A stretch of DNA of 47,291 nt from Oerskovia enterophila. Lineage in GTDB: Bacteria > Actinomycetota > Actinomycetes > Actinomycetales > Cellulomonadaceae. A program made the position numbers and the translations under genes. This document shows positions 24,322 through 32,513 of this stretch, piece by piece; position 1 is the stretch's first letter, and every line of letters starts with the position of its first letter. The DNA lies in NCBI RefSeq assembly GCF_001692445.1, contig NZ_MAQA01000038.1:1-47291 (forward strand). Reading direction: 5' to 3'. The notes below the pieces were generated by a model. The model made no database searches. It was given only the letters and a program-made list of their open reading frames with translations, and was not told the origin of the DNA.

Positions 24322-25518
24322 ATGACCACCAGCACCCCCGCGCAGGTCCCCGACGGCGCCGAGGCCACCGCGACCGCCCCGGGCACGGCGTCACCGGCCC
24401 CGACCCCGGAGATCCGCAAGGGCCTCGCGGGCGTCGTCGTCGACACGACCGCCGTCTCCAAGGTCAACCCCGACACGAACTCGCTGCTGTACCGGGGCTA
24501 CCCCGTCCAGGAGCTCGCGGCCCGCAAGAGCTTCGAGGAGGTCGCCTACCTCCTGTGGCACGGCGAGCTGCCGACGCCCGAGCAGCTTGCGGCGCAGACC
24601 GCCGTCGAACGGGAGAACCGGGCGCTGCCGGGCGAGGTCCGCAACGCGATCCTCGAGCTCCCCACGAGCTGCCACCCCATGGACGTGTGCCGCACCGCCG
24701 TCTCGGTCATGGGCGCGCACGACCCGAGCGCCGAGGACTCGTCCCCCGAGGCCGAGCACGCCAAGGCCCTGCGGCTGTGGGCCATGATGCCTGCGGTCGT
24801 GGCCCTCGACCAGCGACGCAGGCGCGGCCAGCAGATCGTCGACCCCGACGAGGACCTGGGCTACGCCGAGAACTTCCTCCACATGACGTTCGGCGAGGTG
24901 CCCGACGCGTGCGTCGTGCGTGCCTTCGAGGTCTCGATGGTCCTGTACGCCGAGCACTCGTTCAACGCCTCGACGTTCACGGCCCGTGTCATCACCTCGA
25001 CCCTCTCGGACCTGCACTCTGCCGTCACGGGGGCGATCGGCGCGCTCAAGGGTCCCTTGCACGGTGGGGCCAACGAGGCCGTCATGGCGACGTTCGCCGA
25101 GATCGGGACCGCCGACCGAGCAGCCGCCTGGCTCGACGAGGCCCTGGCCGGCAAGCGGAGGATCATGGGGTTCGGTCACCGCGTCTACAAGAGCGGCGAC
25201 TCGCGCGTGCCCACCATGAAGAAGACGCTCGACGACCTGGTCGCGCACCTCGGCACCGACGAGGCGACCGCGCTCGACGAGCTGTACGACGCGCTCGAGG
25301 CCGCGATGACCGAGCGCAAGGGCATCCTGCCGAACCTCGACTACCCGACGGGCCCCGCCTACCACCTCATGGGGTTCGACACCCCGACGTTCACGCCGCT
25401 GTTCGTCGCCGCGCGCGTCGTGGGCTGGACCGCCCACGTCGTCGAGCAGCGCGCCGCGAACGCCCTCATCCGGCCGCTCAGCCAGTACGTGGGGCAGGCG
25501 CAGCGCACGGTGCCGTAG
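24322..25518 (+). CDS. prpC: 2-methylcitrate synthase / citrate synthase family
   Basis: A 398-residue enzyme condensing propionyl-CoA with oxaloacetate. The citrate-synthase motifs are AGVVVDTTAVSKVNPDTNSLLYRGYPV, YAEHSFNASTF (catalytic His), GPLHGGANEAV (His), and GFGHRVYKSGDSR (His/Arg). The ~30-residue N-terminal extension is low in complexity. Position after prpD and prpB argues for methylcitrate rather than citrate synthase. AAGGAG lies 7 nt before ATG 24322. The last gene of the operon, it is convergent with the flavoprotein gene; the 96 nt between them hold only GC-rich weak hairpins. Confidence 0.93.
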   Translation: MTTSTPAQVPDGAEATATAPGTASPAPTPEIRKGLAGVVVDTTAVSKVNPDTNSLLYRGYPVQELAARKSFEEVAYLLWHGELPTPEQLAAQTAVERENRALPGEVRNAILELPTSCHPMDVCRTAVSVMGAHDPSAEDSSPEAEHAKALRLWAMMPAVVALDQRRRRGQQIVDPDEDLGYAENFLHMTFGEVPDACVVRAFEVSMVLYAEHSFNASTFTARVITSTLSDLHSAVTGAIGALKGPLHGGANEAVMATFAEIGTADRAAAWLDEALAGKRRIMGFGHRVYKSGDSRVPTMKKTLDDLVAHLGTDEATALDELYDALEAAMTERKGILPNLDYPTGPAYHLMGFDTPTFTPLFVAARVVGWTAHVVEQRAANALIRPLSQYVGQAQRTVP

Positions 25519-25614
25519 GGGCGCCGGCTCACAGTCCCGGCAGCGCTGTGGCGCGGGTCCGGTGCGGCCGGGACGGGCGCCGCCGGGCGCGGGGCGCCTC
25601 GCGTGCCGGGTCGG

Positions 25615-26853
25615 TCAGGCGCGGAACGCCCTGAGCGCGTCCCGGTCGACAGGCCCCTCGGCCCGGACGAGCGCCTCGACCCGCTCCATCTGCTCCCAGG
25701 TGTTGACGGCCATCCCCGCCTGGACACGGTCGTCCGCGACCCAGAACGCGACGAGCTCGCTGTCCTCGAGCGACCCGCTCACGACGACCTCCGTCTCGGC
25801 CGGGTCCTCGACGAACCCCAGGTACTCCATGCCCACGTCGTACTGGTCGGAGAAGAAGTACGGGAGCTTGTCGTAGGGTTCGCGCGAACCCAGCACGGCG
25901 CGCGCCGCGTGGGGACCGGTCTCGAGGGCCACCGACCAGTGCTCGACGCGCAGCGGGCGCCCGTAGCGCTGCGAGGGGACGCTCGCGATGTCCCCCGCGG
26001 CCCACACGTCCGGGGCGGACGTGCGCAGGGTCGCGTCGACCGCGAGCCCGCCACCGAGCGACCGGTCCCGCAGCGCGATGCCCGCGGCCTCGGCGAACCC
26101 GACGTTGGGCGTCACGCCCACGCCGACCACGACGACGTCGGCCGCGACGTGCGTCCCGTCCTCGACGTCCACGCCCGTCACCCGCCCCTCGCTGCCGGTG
26201 ATCCCCACGACCTGGGCGTTGCGGTGCAGGTGGACCCCGTGGTCTGCGTGGACCTTGCCGTACATCTCGCCGAGCAACGGGCCCAGGACCCTGCCGAGGG
26301 GATGCACCGATCGGCCGACGACCGTGACGTCGAGGCCCATGGTGCGGGCCGAGGCCGCGACCTCCATCCCGATCCAGCCGTCTCCCACGACCGCGAGCCG
26401 TCCCGCCCCCTCGCGGGCCGAGGCCTCGAGCGTCGCGGCCAGCAGGTCGGCGTGCTCGATCGTGCGCAGGTAGTGGACTCCCTGGAGGTCCGCACCGGGG
26501 ACGGCGAACGAGCGGGGCGTCGAGCCCGTCGCGAGGAGCAGGCGCGAGTAGGGCAGGACGGTGCCGTCTATCAGCGTCAGCGCGTGGCCGGCGACGTCGA
26601 TCGCCGCTGCCCGCGTGGCCGTCCTCAGGTCGACGTGGTGGTCGGTGTACCAGTCCTCGGGCAGCGGGAACAGGACGTCGCGCTCGGCCTCGCCGCGCAG
26701 GTAGTCCTTGGACAGCGGTGGCCGTTCGTAGGGCCGGTGGGGCTCGCTCGAGACGACCACGAGGTCGCCGTCGTACCCCTCGGCGCGCAGCGTCTCGGTG
26801 GCCTTCGCAGCGGCCAGCCCGCCTCCGACGACGACGATCGGCTCCTCGGCCAT
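25615..26853 (-). CDS. FAD-dependent ferredoxin/rubredoxin-type reductase
   Basis: A 412-residue pyridine-nucleotide-disulfide-fold flavoprotein. The FAD-binding GGGLAAAKATETLRAEGYDG is at the N-terminus, followed by RPPLSKDYL and the ATGSTPR motif, a second dinucleotide-binding GXGXXG region (VVGDGWIGMEVA), and the FAD-contacting VWAAGDIA. The C-terminal reductase domain has KLPYFFSDQYDVGMEYLGF. Such enzymes pass NAD(P)H electrons to ferredoxins serving P450s or dioxygenases; no ferredoxin or oxygenase gene is adjacent, so the partner is unknown. GGAGGAG precedes the ATG. Confidence 0.9.
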   Translation of the reverse strand: MAEEPIVVVGGGLAAAKATETLRAEGYDGDLVVVSSEPHRPYERPPLSKDYLRGEAERDVLFPLPEDWYTDHHVDLRTATRAAAIDVAGHALTLIDGTVLPYSRLLLATGSTPRSFAVPGADLQGVHYLRTIEHADLLAATLEASAREGAGRLAVVGDGWIGMEVAASARTMGLDVTVVGRSVHPLGRVLGPLLGEMYGKVHADHGVHLHRNAQVVGITGSEGRVTGVDVEDGTHVAADVVVVGVGVTPNVGFAEAAGIALRDRSLGGGLAVDATLRTSAPDVWAAGDIASVPSQRYGRPLRVEHWSVALETGPHAARAVLGSREPYDKLPYFFSDQYDVGMEYLGFVEDPAETEVVVSGSLEDSELVAFWVADDRVQAGMAVNTWEQMERVEALVRAEGPVDRDALRAFRA

Positions 26854-27036
26854 GACGACTCCTCCGGTGCGTGGTACGGGGACCCTCAGCGTGTTCGGCG
26901 CCCCGCCCAGGACGACGGTTCTTCGGACGAAGAGGGCGGGACCGTTTCATCGTGTCACCGGAGCGGGTCGGGCGCAGCGGAGCGAGGGCGACCGTCACCC
27001 TCGTGGGCGGGGACCTCCCCTTCGGCGCAGCGGGCG

Positions 27037-27100
27037 GTCACCGTCGGCGGGCGGGTTCGTCACCGTCAGCGGGCGGGTTCGTCACCGTCGGCGGGCGCCG
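27037..27100. repeat. 22-nt tandem repeat, 2.9 copies
   Basis: Copies at 27037-27058 and 27059-27080, differing at one base, and a partial third at 27081-27100; the unit begins GTCACCGTCGGCGGGC. They lie in the 299-nt stretch between the flavoprotein start and the tRNA, which otherwise holds the flavoprotein upstream region and the tRNA terminator. Confidence 0.8.
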
Positions 27101-27113
27101 AGGTGCGGGAACG

Positions 27114-27150
27114 ACGAAGGCCCGGAGTCCAGTGGACTCCGGGCCTTCGT
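27114..27150 (-). terminator. Terminator of tRNA-Pro
   Basis: An 18-nt perfect inverted repeat (27114-27131 with 27133-27150), forming a stem of about 15 bp, lies 3 nt downstream of the tRNA 3' end on its strand. Confidence 0.8.
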
Positions 27151-27152
27151 GC

Positions 27153-27229
27153 TGGTCGGGGTGACAGGATTCGAACCTGCGACCTCGTCGTCCCGAACGA
27201 CGCGCGCTACCAAGCTGCGCCACACCCCG
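27153..27229 (-). tRNA. tRNA-Pro (anticodon CGG)
   Basis: A full cloverleaf is readable on the minus strand: acceptor CGGGGTG/CACCCCG with the C1-G72 pair typical of bacterial tRNA-Pro, D arm GCGCAGCTTGGTAGCGC, anticodon stem CGTCG/CGACG with loop TTCGGGA (anticodon CGG, reading CCG), and T arm GCAGG-TTCGAAT-CCTGT. Discriminator A and an encoded CCA end the gene (27155-27153). Length is 77 nt including CCA. Confidence 0.97.
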
Positions 27230-27341
27230 ATTGCTCTCGTTGCGTCAGATCGGTCAGGGGTCCTCGAAAGGTCCCGCCAAACCTGCGCGCTGGAGCCTGC
27301 CTAGAATAGCGGACGTTTGCCCCTGGGACGAAACCGTTGCC

Positions 27342-28286
27342 TCAGCGTGCGGTCAGCGTCACGATCGTGGCCTCCGGGCGGCACGCGAACCGGAACGGTG
27401 CGTAGGGCGACGTGCCCGCTCCGGCCGAGACGTTGAGCCAGGTCGAGTCCTCACCACCGGGGGCGTCGGGGCGGCCTCCGGGCCAGCCGTGCAGGCCCTT
27501 GGCCCGCCCGCGGTCCAGGTCGCAGTTGGTCACGAGCGCCCCGTAGAAGGGGACGCAGAGCTGGCCGCCGTGCGTGTGGCCGGCCAGGACGACGTCGGCG
27601 CCGTCGTCGTGCATCTGGTCGAGCACACGCACGTAGGGCGCGTGCACCACGCCCATCCGCAGGCCCGACGGCGCAGCGGCCGTCCCGGCGCCGCCCCCCG
27701 CCCGCTCGGGTGCGGCAGGGAAGACGTCGCGGTCGAGGTGCGGGTCGTCGACGCCCACCAGGTCGATGTGCAGACCGCCGACGTCGACCGCGTCGCGACG
27801 GTTCGAGAGGTCGATCCAACCGGCCGCGGACATCGCGGCAGCAAGCTCAGCGGCAGGGAGCTTCGGAGGGTCGATCTTGTGGAAGATCCGCGCGTCCGGC
27901 AGGAGGTACCGCGCCGGGTTCTTGGGCGAGGGGGCGTAGTAGTCGTTCGACCCCATGACGAATGCCCCCGGCGCGCTGCTCAGGAGCGGCTCGAGCGCGT
28001 ACAGGAGCGGCTCGAGCGCGTCGAGGTGCGCCATGTTGTCGCCCGTGTCGACCACGAAGTCGGGGCGCAGCGCGGCGAGCGACCGGACCCACTCGATCTT
28101 GCGCTCCTGGCTGGGTGTGAGATGCAGGTCCGAGAAGTGCAGGACCCGCAGGTCGGCGTGCCCCGGCGGGAGCACCGGGACCGTGACCTCACGCAGCGTG
28201 AAGAGCTTGGTCTCGACATGGGCGTAGGCGAGCCCCCCGGCACCGACCGCGGCGAGAGCGCCGAGACCGACCAGTGCGGGGTGCAC
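27342..28286 (-). CDS. Metallophosphoesterase, membrane-anchored
   Basis: A 314-residue calcineurin-like phosphoesterase. The metal-binding motifs are in order: HFSDLHL, VDTGDNMAH, GSNDYY (the GNHD-equivalent, with S-N-D) and LAGHTHGGQ. An N-terminal hydrophobic segment (ALVGLGALAAVGAGGLAYAHV) suggests a signal anchor and an extracytoplasmic active site. GTG 28286 lies 11 nt after the PBP stop; a CTG overlapping that stop has a better placed GAGGAG and cannot be excluded. It is probably one operon with the PBP gene, as in mycobacteria where a phosphoesterase follows ponA2. Substrate unknown. Confidence 0.88.
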   Translation of the reverse strand: MHPALVGLGALAAVGAGGLAYAHVETKLFTLREVTVPVLPPGHADLRVLHFSDLHLTPSQERKIEWVRSLAALRPDFVVDTGDNMAHLDALEPLLYALEPLLSSAPGAFVMGSNDYYAPSPKNPARYLLPDARIFHKIDPPKLPAAELAAAMSAAGWIDLSNRRDAVDVGGLHIDLVGVDDPHLDRDVFPAAPERAGGGAGTAAAPSGLRMGVVHAPYVRVLDQMHDDGADVVLAGHTHGGQLCVPFYGALVTNCDLDRGRAKGLHGWPGGRPDAPGGEDSTWLNVSAGAGTSPYAPFRFACRPEATIVTLTAR

Positions 28287-28297
28287 GCGGGACCGGG

Positions 28298-30658
28298 TCA
28301 GTCCTGCTCCTCGGGAGGCGTGGCGCCGTCGCCGTCGCCGTTCCCACCGCCGTTGTTGCCCGAGCCGTTGCCACCGTTCCCGGACCCGTTGCCCTGGCCA
28401 CCGCCGTTGTTGCCGGACCCGTTGCCGCCGGTGTTGCCGGAGCCGTTGTTGCCCGACCCGGTCCCGCCGTTTCCGGACCCGTTGCCCCCTCCGGTCGTGC
28501 CCCCGTCGGTCGCGGGCGGTGCCTGGACGCTGCCGAGGAGCTTGGGGTCCGGACCCGGGAACTCGACGACCGGCGCGCCGTCGAGCGCTGTCGTCATGTA
28601 GTTCTTCCACATGGGGGCGGCCAGGTCGGAGCCGAACCACCACTGCTTGCCCACGCCGTTGATGTAGAAGCGACCACGTCCGTTGCTGCGCATCTGGACG
28701 TCCGTCTCGGCGTTGCCGATCCAGACGGCCGTGGCGAGCTGCGGCGTGTAGCCCACGAACCAGTTGTGCGTGTTGAGCTGGGCGGTCCCGGTCTTGCCCG
28801 CGCTCGGACGGCCGGCGAGCTGGGAGTTCTTGCCCGAACCCTGCGTCATGACGCCCTGCAGCGCGTACGTGACGGTGTTGGCGACCGCCGGGTCCAGGGC
28901 GCTCGGGTTGCAGTTCGCCGAGGGGACCTCGATCTCCTTGCCCGACTGGTCGACGACGCTCGTGATCGCGACGGGCTCGCAGTAGGTGCCGCCGCTCGCG
29001 AAGGTCGCGAACGCGGCCGCCATCTGCAGCGGGGAGGAGTTCTGGGTACCGATGATCATGGAGGGACGGACCTCCACCTCGCCCTTGTCCTTCGTGAGCG
29101 ACGGGGCGAAGCCCACGGACTTCGCGGTGCTCGCCACTGCGCAGAGGTCGAGCTTGCTCGCCATGTCGGCGTACGCGGTGTTGACCGAGTTGGCCGTCGC
29201 GGCCAGGACGGTCATGCTGCCCTTGCCCTGGCCGTCCGAGTTGTTGGGGTTCCACTTCTCGCCGACGTTGAGCTTGGTGCACGACGACGTGAAGTCACGA
29301 CCCACGTTCCACTCGCGCCGGTTCGCATTGACCGTCTCGTTGAGGGTGTGCCCCGCGTTCAGCCACTCGGCGAGCAGGAAGGGCTTCCACGTCGAGCCGG
29401 GGGAGAAGCCGCGCGACGAGCCGTGCGCCTGGTCCGCGCTGTAGTTCTGGGCCGTGGTGCCCGGAGCGGCCTCGAGCGATGCGTCGTAGGGCCGGTTCTG
29501 GGCCATCGCGAGGATCTTCCCGGTGCCGGGCTCGACCGTCACGAGCGCGTTCTCGATGCCGCTGGGGTCGGACGCGGGGATCGCCGACGTGACCTCGGTC
29601 TCCGCGGCGGTCTGCAGGCGGGGGTCGAGCGTCGTGACGATGTCCAGGCCACCGCGGTAGAGCAGGGCCTGTCGCTCCTTGGGCGTCTCGCCGAAGATCG
29701 GGTCCGACGTGATGACCTTGGTGACGTAGTCGCAGAAGAAAGCGGCCCCGTTGGCGGACTGGCACCCGACCGTGACGGGCTGGACGTTGAGCGTGTCAGG
29801 CAGGGGGGTCGCGACGGCCTCGTCGTGCTCCTGCTGGGTGATGTAGTCCTGGTCGAGCATGCGGCCGAGCACGAGGTTGCGGCGCTTCTCGGAGTCGACC
29901 GGGTTGGACACGGGGTCGTACGCACCCGGCGCGTTCGTCACGCCCGCGATGGTCGCGGCCTCGACGATGCTGAGGTCCGCGGCGTGCTTGCCGAAGTAGT
30001 GCTGGGACGCGGTCTCGACGCCGTAGACCCGGATCCCGAACTGTGCGATGTTCAGGTAGCCCTGGAGGATCTCGTCCTTGGTCATGCGCTTCTCGAGCGA
30101 GATGGCGAGCTTGGCCTCGCGGGCCTTGCGCTCGATCGAGCTCTCCTTGACGGCCTCGACCGCGATGGGGTCCTCGTCGCGCACCGCCTGCTCGATCAGG
30201 ACGTTCTTCACGTACTGCTGCGTCAGGCTCGAGCCACCCTGCTTGGCGCCGCCCGTGGCGTTGTTGATGGCAGCACGGGTGGTGCCCTCGATGTCGACCC
30301 CGCCGTGCTCGTAGAAGCGCTTGTCCTCGGTCGCGACCACGGCGTTGCGCATGTGCACCGAGACCTCCTCGAGCGGGACGACGATGCGGTTCTCCGTGTA
30401 GAAGGTCGCGAGGAGCGTGGTCCCGTCGTTCGCGTAGACGCTCGACTTCTCGGAGAGGGGTCCCGGCTCGAGCTCGTCAGGGAGCTCGTCGAAGATCTGG
30501 ACGCTGCTGTCCGTGAGCTGGCTCGCGCCGGCCGCGAGCGGGATCAGCAGACCCGCCCCGAGGACTCCGCCGACCCCTGAGACGAGGACGAACGCCAGCA
30601 GCAGGGCGATGAGCTGATAGGCGTTGACTTGTCGACGGGGACGCGCAGGGGAGGCCAT
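28298..30658 (-). CDS. Class A penicillin-binding protein (PonA2-like)
   Basis: A 786-residue bifunctional peptidoglycan synthase with an N-terminal TM helix (LIALLLAFVLVSGVGGVLGAGL). The GT51 transglycosylase domain has the catalytic glutamate in ATEDKRFYEHGG (about residue 110) and SSLTQQYVKN. The transpeptidase domain has GSTWK (SxxK, about 421), SVN (in TANSVNTAYADM) and KTGTA (about 620). No PASTA domain is seen. Instead the last ~70 residues are a Gly/Asn/Ser-rich tail of GSGN-like repeats ending TPPEEQD. TAGGCT lies 6 nt before the ATG with no Shine-Dalgarno, so the mRNA is likely leaderless. Confidence 0.95.
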   Translation of the reverse strand: MASPARPRRQVNAYQLIALLLAFVLVSGVGGVLGAGLLIPLAAGASQLTDSSVQIFDELPDELEPGPLSEKSSVYANDGTTLLATFYTENRIVVPLEEVSVHMRNAVVATEDKRFYEHGGVDIEGTTRAAINNATGGAKQGGSSLTQQYVKNVLIEQAVRDEDPIAVEAVKESSIERKAREAKLAISLEKRMTKDEILQGYLNIAQFGIRVYGVETASQHYFGKHAADLSIVEAATIAGVTNAPGAYDPVSNPVDSEKRRNLVLGRMLDQDYITQQEHDEAVATPLPDTLNVQPVTVGCQSANGAAFFCDYVTKVITSDPIFGETPKERQALLYRGGLDIVTTLDPRLQTAAETEVTSAIPASDPSGIENALVTVEPGTGKILAMAQNRPYDASLEAAPGTTAQNYSADQAHGSSRGFSPGSTWKPFLLAEWLNAGHTLNETVNANRREWNVGRDFTSSCTKLNVGEKWNPNNSDGQGKGSMTVLAATANSVNTAYADMASKLDLCAVASTAKSVGFAPSLTKDKGEVEVRPSMIIGTQNSSPLQMAAAFATFASGGTYCEPVAITSVVDQSGKEIEVPSANCNPSALDPAVANTVTYALQGVMTQGSGKNSQLAGRPSAGKTGTAQLNTHNWFVGYTPQLATAVWIGNAETDVQMRSNGRGRFYINGVGKQWWFGSDLAAPMWKNYMTTALDGAPVVEFPGPDPKLLGSVQAPPATDGGTTGGGNGSGNGGTGSGNNGSGNTGGNGSGNNGGGQGNGSGNGGNGSGNNGGGNGDGDGATPPEEQD

Positions 30659-30879
30659 GGCCCAAGCCTACGGGAGGGCACCGACGCTTCCCGGGCGTTC
30701 TCACCCCTGCCCGGTGTGCGGGTTGTGTAAGCATCCGCGGGCCAGGATGCGGAGCATCCGTGACCGCGGGACGGGGCCTCTCCAGGCCTCGGCGCGCCTC
30801 CACGCGACCCGGGATCCTGGACCTCGACGAACGTCACGGCGCGCTGACCGGACCGGCGATCCCCGCTACGCTCGGTCGC

Positions 30880-31044
30880 ATGGCAACCACCTGGGAGTAC
30901 GCGACCATCCCCCTCATCATCCACAACACCAAGGCTGTCCTCGACCAGTGGGGCTCCGACGGCTGGGAGCTCGTCCAGGTCGTCACGGGCCCCGACGGCA
31001 ACGGGCTCGTGGCCTATCTCAAGCGCCCGACCAGCGGGCAGTAG
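30880..31044 (+). CDS. DUF4177 family small protein
   Basis: A 54-residue soluble protein with the DUF4177 pattern WEYATIPLIIH...LDQWGSDGWELVQVV...LVAYLKRP. The function of the family is not established. TACGCT (30867-30872) lies 7 nt before ATG 30880 and no Shine-Dalgarno is present, giving a leaderless mRNA. The stop overlaps the start of the RidA gene (TAGTG), so the two are co-translated. This small gene sits next to ridA and crp, resembling the corresponding mycobacterial arrangement. Confidence 0.9.
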   Translation: MATTWEYATIPLIIHNTKAVLDQWGSDGWELVQVVTGPDGNGLVAYLKRPTSGQ

Positions 31045-31520
31045 TGGCGACGAGCATCGCGGCGCGCCTCGCGGAGCTGGGCATCACCCTGCCCGACGTC
31101 GCCGCGCCCGTCGCCGCGTACGTCCCGGCCGTGCGCACGGGGCGGTACGTCTACACCTCGGGCCAGCTGCCGTTCGTCGACGGCGTGCTGCAGGTGACCG
31201 GCAAGGTCGGTGAGGGCGACGGCCTCGTCACCGCAGCCGACGCCGCGGTGCTCGCCCGCACCTGCGCGCTCAACGCGCTCGCGGCCGTGCACGCGCTCGT
31301 CGGCAACCTCGACCAGGTGACCAGGGTCGTCAAGGTCGTGGGATTCGTCGCGAGCGACCCGTCGTTCACGGGGCAGCCGGCCGTCGTCAACGGCGCGAGC
31401 CAGGTCCTCGGCGAGATCTTCGGCGAGGCGGGCGTGCACGCGCGCAGCGCGGTCGGCGTGGCGGTGCTCCCGCTGGACTCGCCGGTCGAGGTCGAGCTGG
31501 TCGTGGAGCTCGCGGACTGA
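31044..31520 (+). CDS. RidA family protein (YjgF/YER057c/UK114)
   Basis: A 158-residue protein, a little longer than classical RidA (~130). The fold is recognisable from GRYVYTSGQLPFVDG, CALNALAAVHALVGNLDQVTRVVKVVGFVAS and the closing RSAVGVAVLPLDSPVEVELVVEL. RidA proteins hydrolyse reactive enamine/imine intermediates. The usual catalytic arginine falls in the HARSAVGV segment. GTG 31044 overlaps the DUF4177 stop by two bases, which fixes the start. It is divided from the convergent crp gene by a strong hairpin. Confidence 0.92.
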   Translation: MATSIAARLAELGITLPDVAAPVAAYVPAVRTGRYVYTSGQLPFVDGVLQVTGKVGEGDGLVTAADAAVLARTCALNALAAVHALVGNLDQVTRVVKVVGFVASDPSFTGQPAVVNGASQVLGEIFGEAGVHARSAVGVAVLPLDSPVEVELVVELAD

Positions 31521-31575
31521 CCCGTCCTTCCGAGCACGCAGCACGGGTCGTTCCGCACGAACAGCAGCACGACGA

Positions 31576-31620
31576 GAGGCCGGTCGGCCCGACCCCGTGA
31601 GGGGTGGACCGACCGGCCTC
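31576..31620. terminator. Bidirectional terminator between ridA and crp
   Basis: GAGGCCGGTCGG (31576-31587) pairs perfectly with CCGACCGGCCTC (31609-31620); an inner CCCC/GGGG hairpin fills the loop. Confidence 0.8.
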
Positions 31621-31640
31621 CGGTCGTTGCAGGGGCGCGC

Positions 31641-32318
31641 TCAGCGGGCGCGACGCTCCAGGCGGTCCACGTCGAGGAGCACGACGGCACGGCCCTCACG
31701 ACGGACCCACCCGCGGGTCGCGAAGTCGGCCAGGGCCTTGTTCACGGTCTCGCGGGAGGCGCCGACGAGCTGGGCGAGCTCCTCCTGGGTGAGGTCGTGC
31801 GCGACGCGCACGCCTTCCTCGGTCTCCTCGCCGAAGCGGGTCGAGAGGTCCAGGAGCGCCTTGGCGACACGGCCCGGGACGTCGGAGAAGACGAGGTCCG
31901 CGAGAGTCTCGTTGGTGCGGCGCAGGCGGCGGGCGAGCGCGTTGAGCAGGTGCTTCGCGACGCTCGGGTGCTTCTCGATCCACTCGATGAGCTGCTCGTG
32001 GCGGAGCTCGTAGAGGAGCGCGTCGGAGACGGAGCTCGCCGTGGCGGTGCGGGGGCCCGGGTCGAAGAGCGAGAGCTCACCGAACATCTCGCCCGGCCCG
32101 AGGATGGACAGGAGGTTCTCCCGGCCGTCGTTCGAGCGTCGGCCGAGCTTGATCTTGCCTTGTGCGATCACGTACAGCCTGTCGCCGGGCTCGCCCTCGC
32201 GGAACAGTACGTCCCCACGGGTGAGCTCGATCTGCTGCATCGAGTCGAACAGCGTCCGGGTCTCTTCGCGGTCCATGGTGGCGAAGAGGGGGGCGGAGAG
32301 CACTACGTCGTCGTCCAC
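31641..32318 (-). CDS. crp: Crp/Fnr family cAMP-responsive regulator (GlxR/Crp type)
   Basis: A 225-residue global regulator. The cyclic-nucleotide domain has FREGEPGDRLYVIAQGKIKLGRRSNDGRENLLSILGP and the phosphate-binding cassette GEMFGELSLFDPGPRTATA. The C-terminal helix-turn-helix is LTQEELAQLVGASRETVNKALADF. The sequence follows corynebacterial GlxR and mycobacterial Crp closely (RRLRRTNETLADLVFSDVPGRVAKALL). GTG 32318 follows GAAGGA and matches the usual family N-terminus; the open frame further upstream is not supported. It is divergent from nth, as in other actinobacteria, and a Crp-like site lies in the shared promoter region. Confidence 0.95.
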   Translation of the reverse strand: MDDDVVLSAPLFATMDREETRTLFDSMQQIELTRGDVLFREGEPGDRLYVIAQGKIKLGRRSNDGRENLLSILGPGEMFGELSLFDPGPRTATASSVSDALLYELRHEQLIEWIEKHPSVAKHLLNALARRLRRTNETLADLVFSDVPGRVAKALLDLSTRFGEETEEGVRVAHDLTQEELAQLVGASRETVNKALADFATRGWVRREGRAVVLLDVDRLERRAR

Positions 32319-32396
32319 GCGATGTCCTTCGGGTGTTGAGCGGACTTTCCCGGCATGTGCCCGTCTGCATCGGCGGAGTTCGAGCGAACCGGTACT

Positions 32397-32412
32397 CGTG
32401 ATTCCTCCCACA
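32397..32412. promoter_or_regulatory. Candidate Crp/GlxR-binding site
   Basis: CGTGA-TTCCTC-CCACA matches the TGTGA-N6-TCACA consensus with one mismatch per half-site. It lies ~80 nt upstream of crp and ~100 nt upstream of nth, suggesting autoregulation. Confidence 0.4.
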
Positions 32413-32513
32413 AGTCTGCCTCATGCGCGCAACTTGGGACGCCAACGCCTGGGACCGGCCTGCGTCGATCCTGTGGGAGGGGTGTGTGGGTGGGGCCGAG
32501 TAGGCTGCCCAAC

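Noticed and set aside
25519-25614. Possible terminator between prpC and the flavoprotein gene
   Set aside because: Several overlapping GC-rich stems can be drawn but none is long or unique enough to call.
27096-27239. Peptide reading VTGFEPATSSSRTT across the plus strand
   Set aside because: This is the well-known spurious translation of the antisense of a tRNA gene; the region is tRNA-Pro(CGG) plus its terminator.
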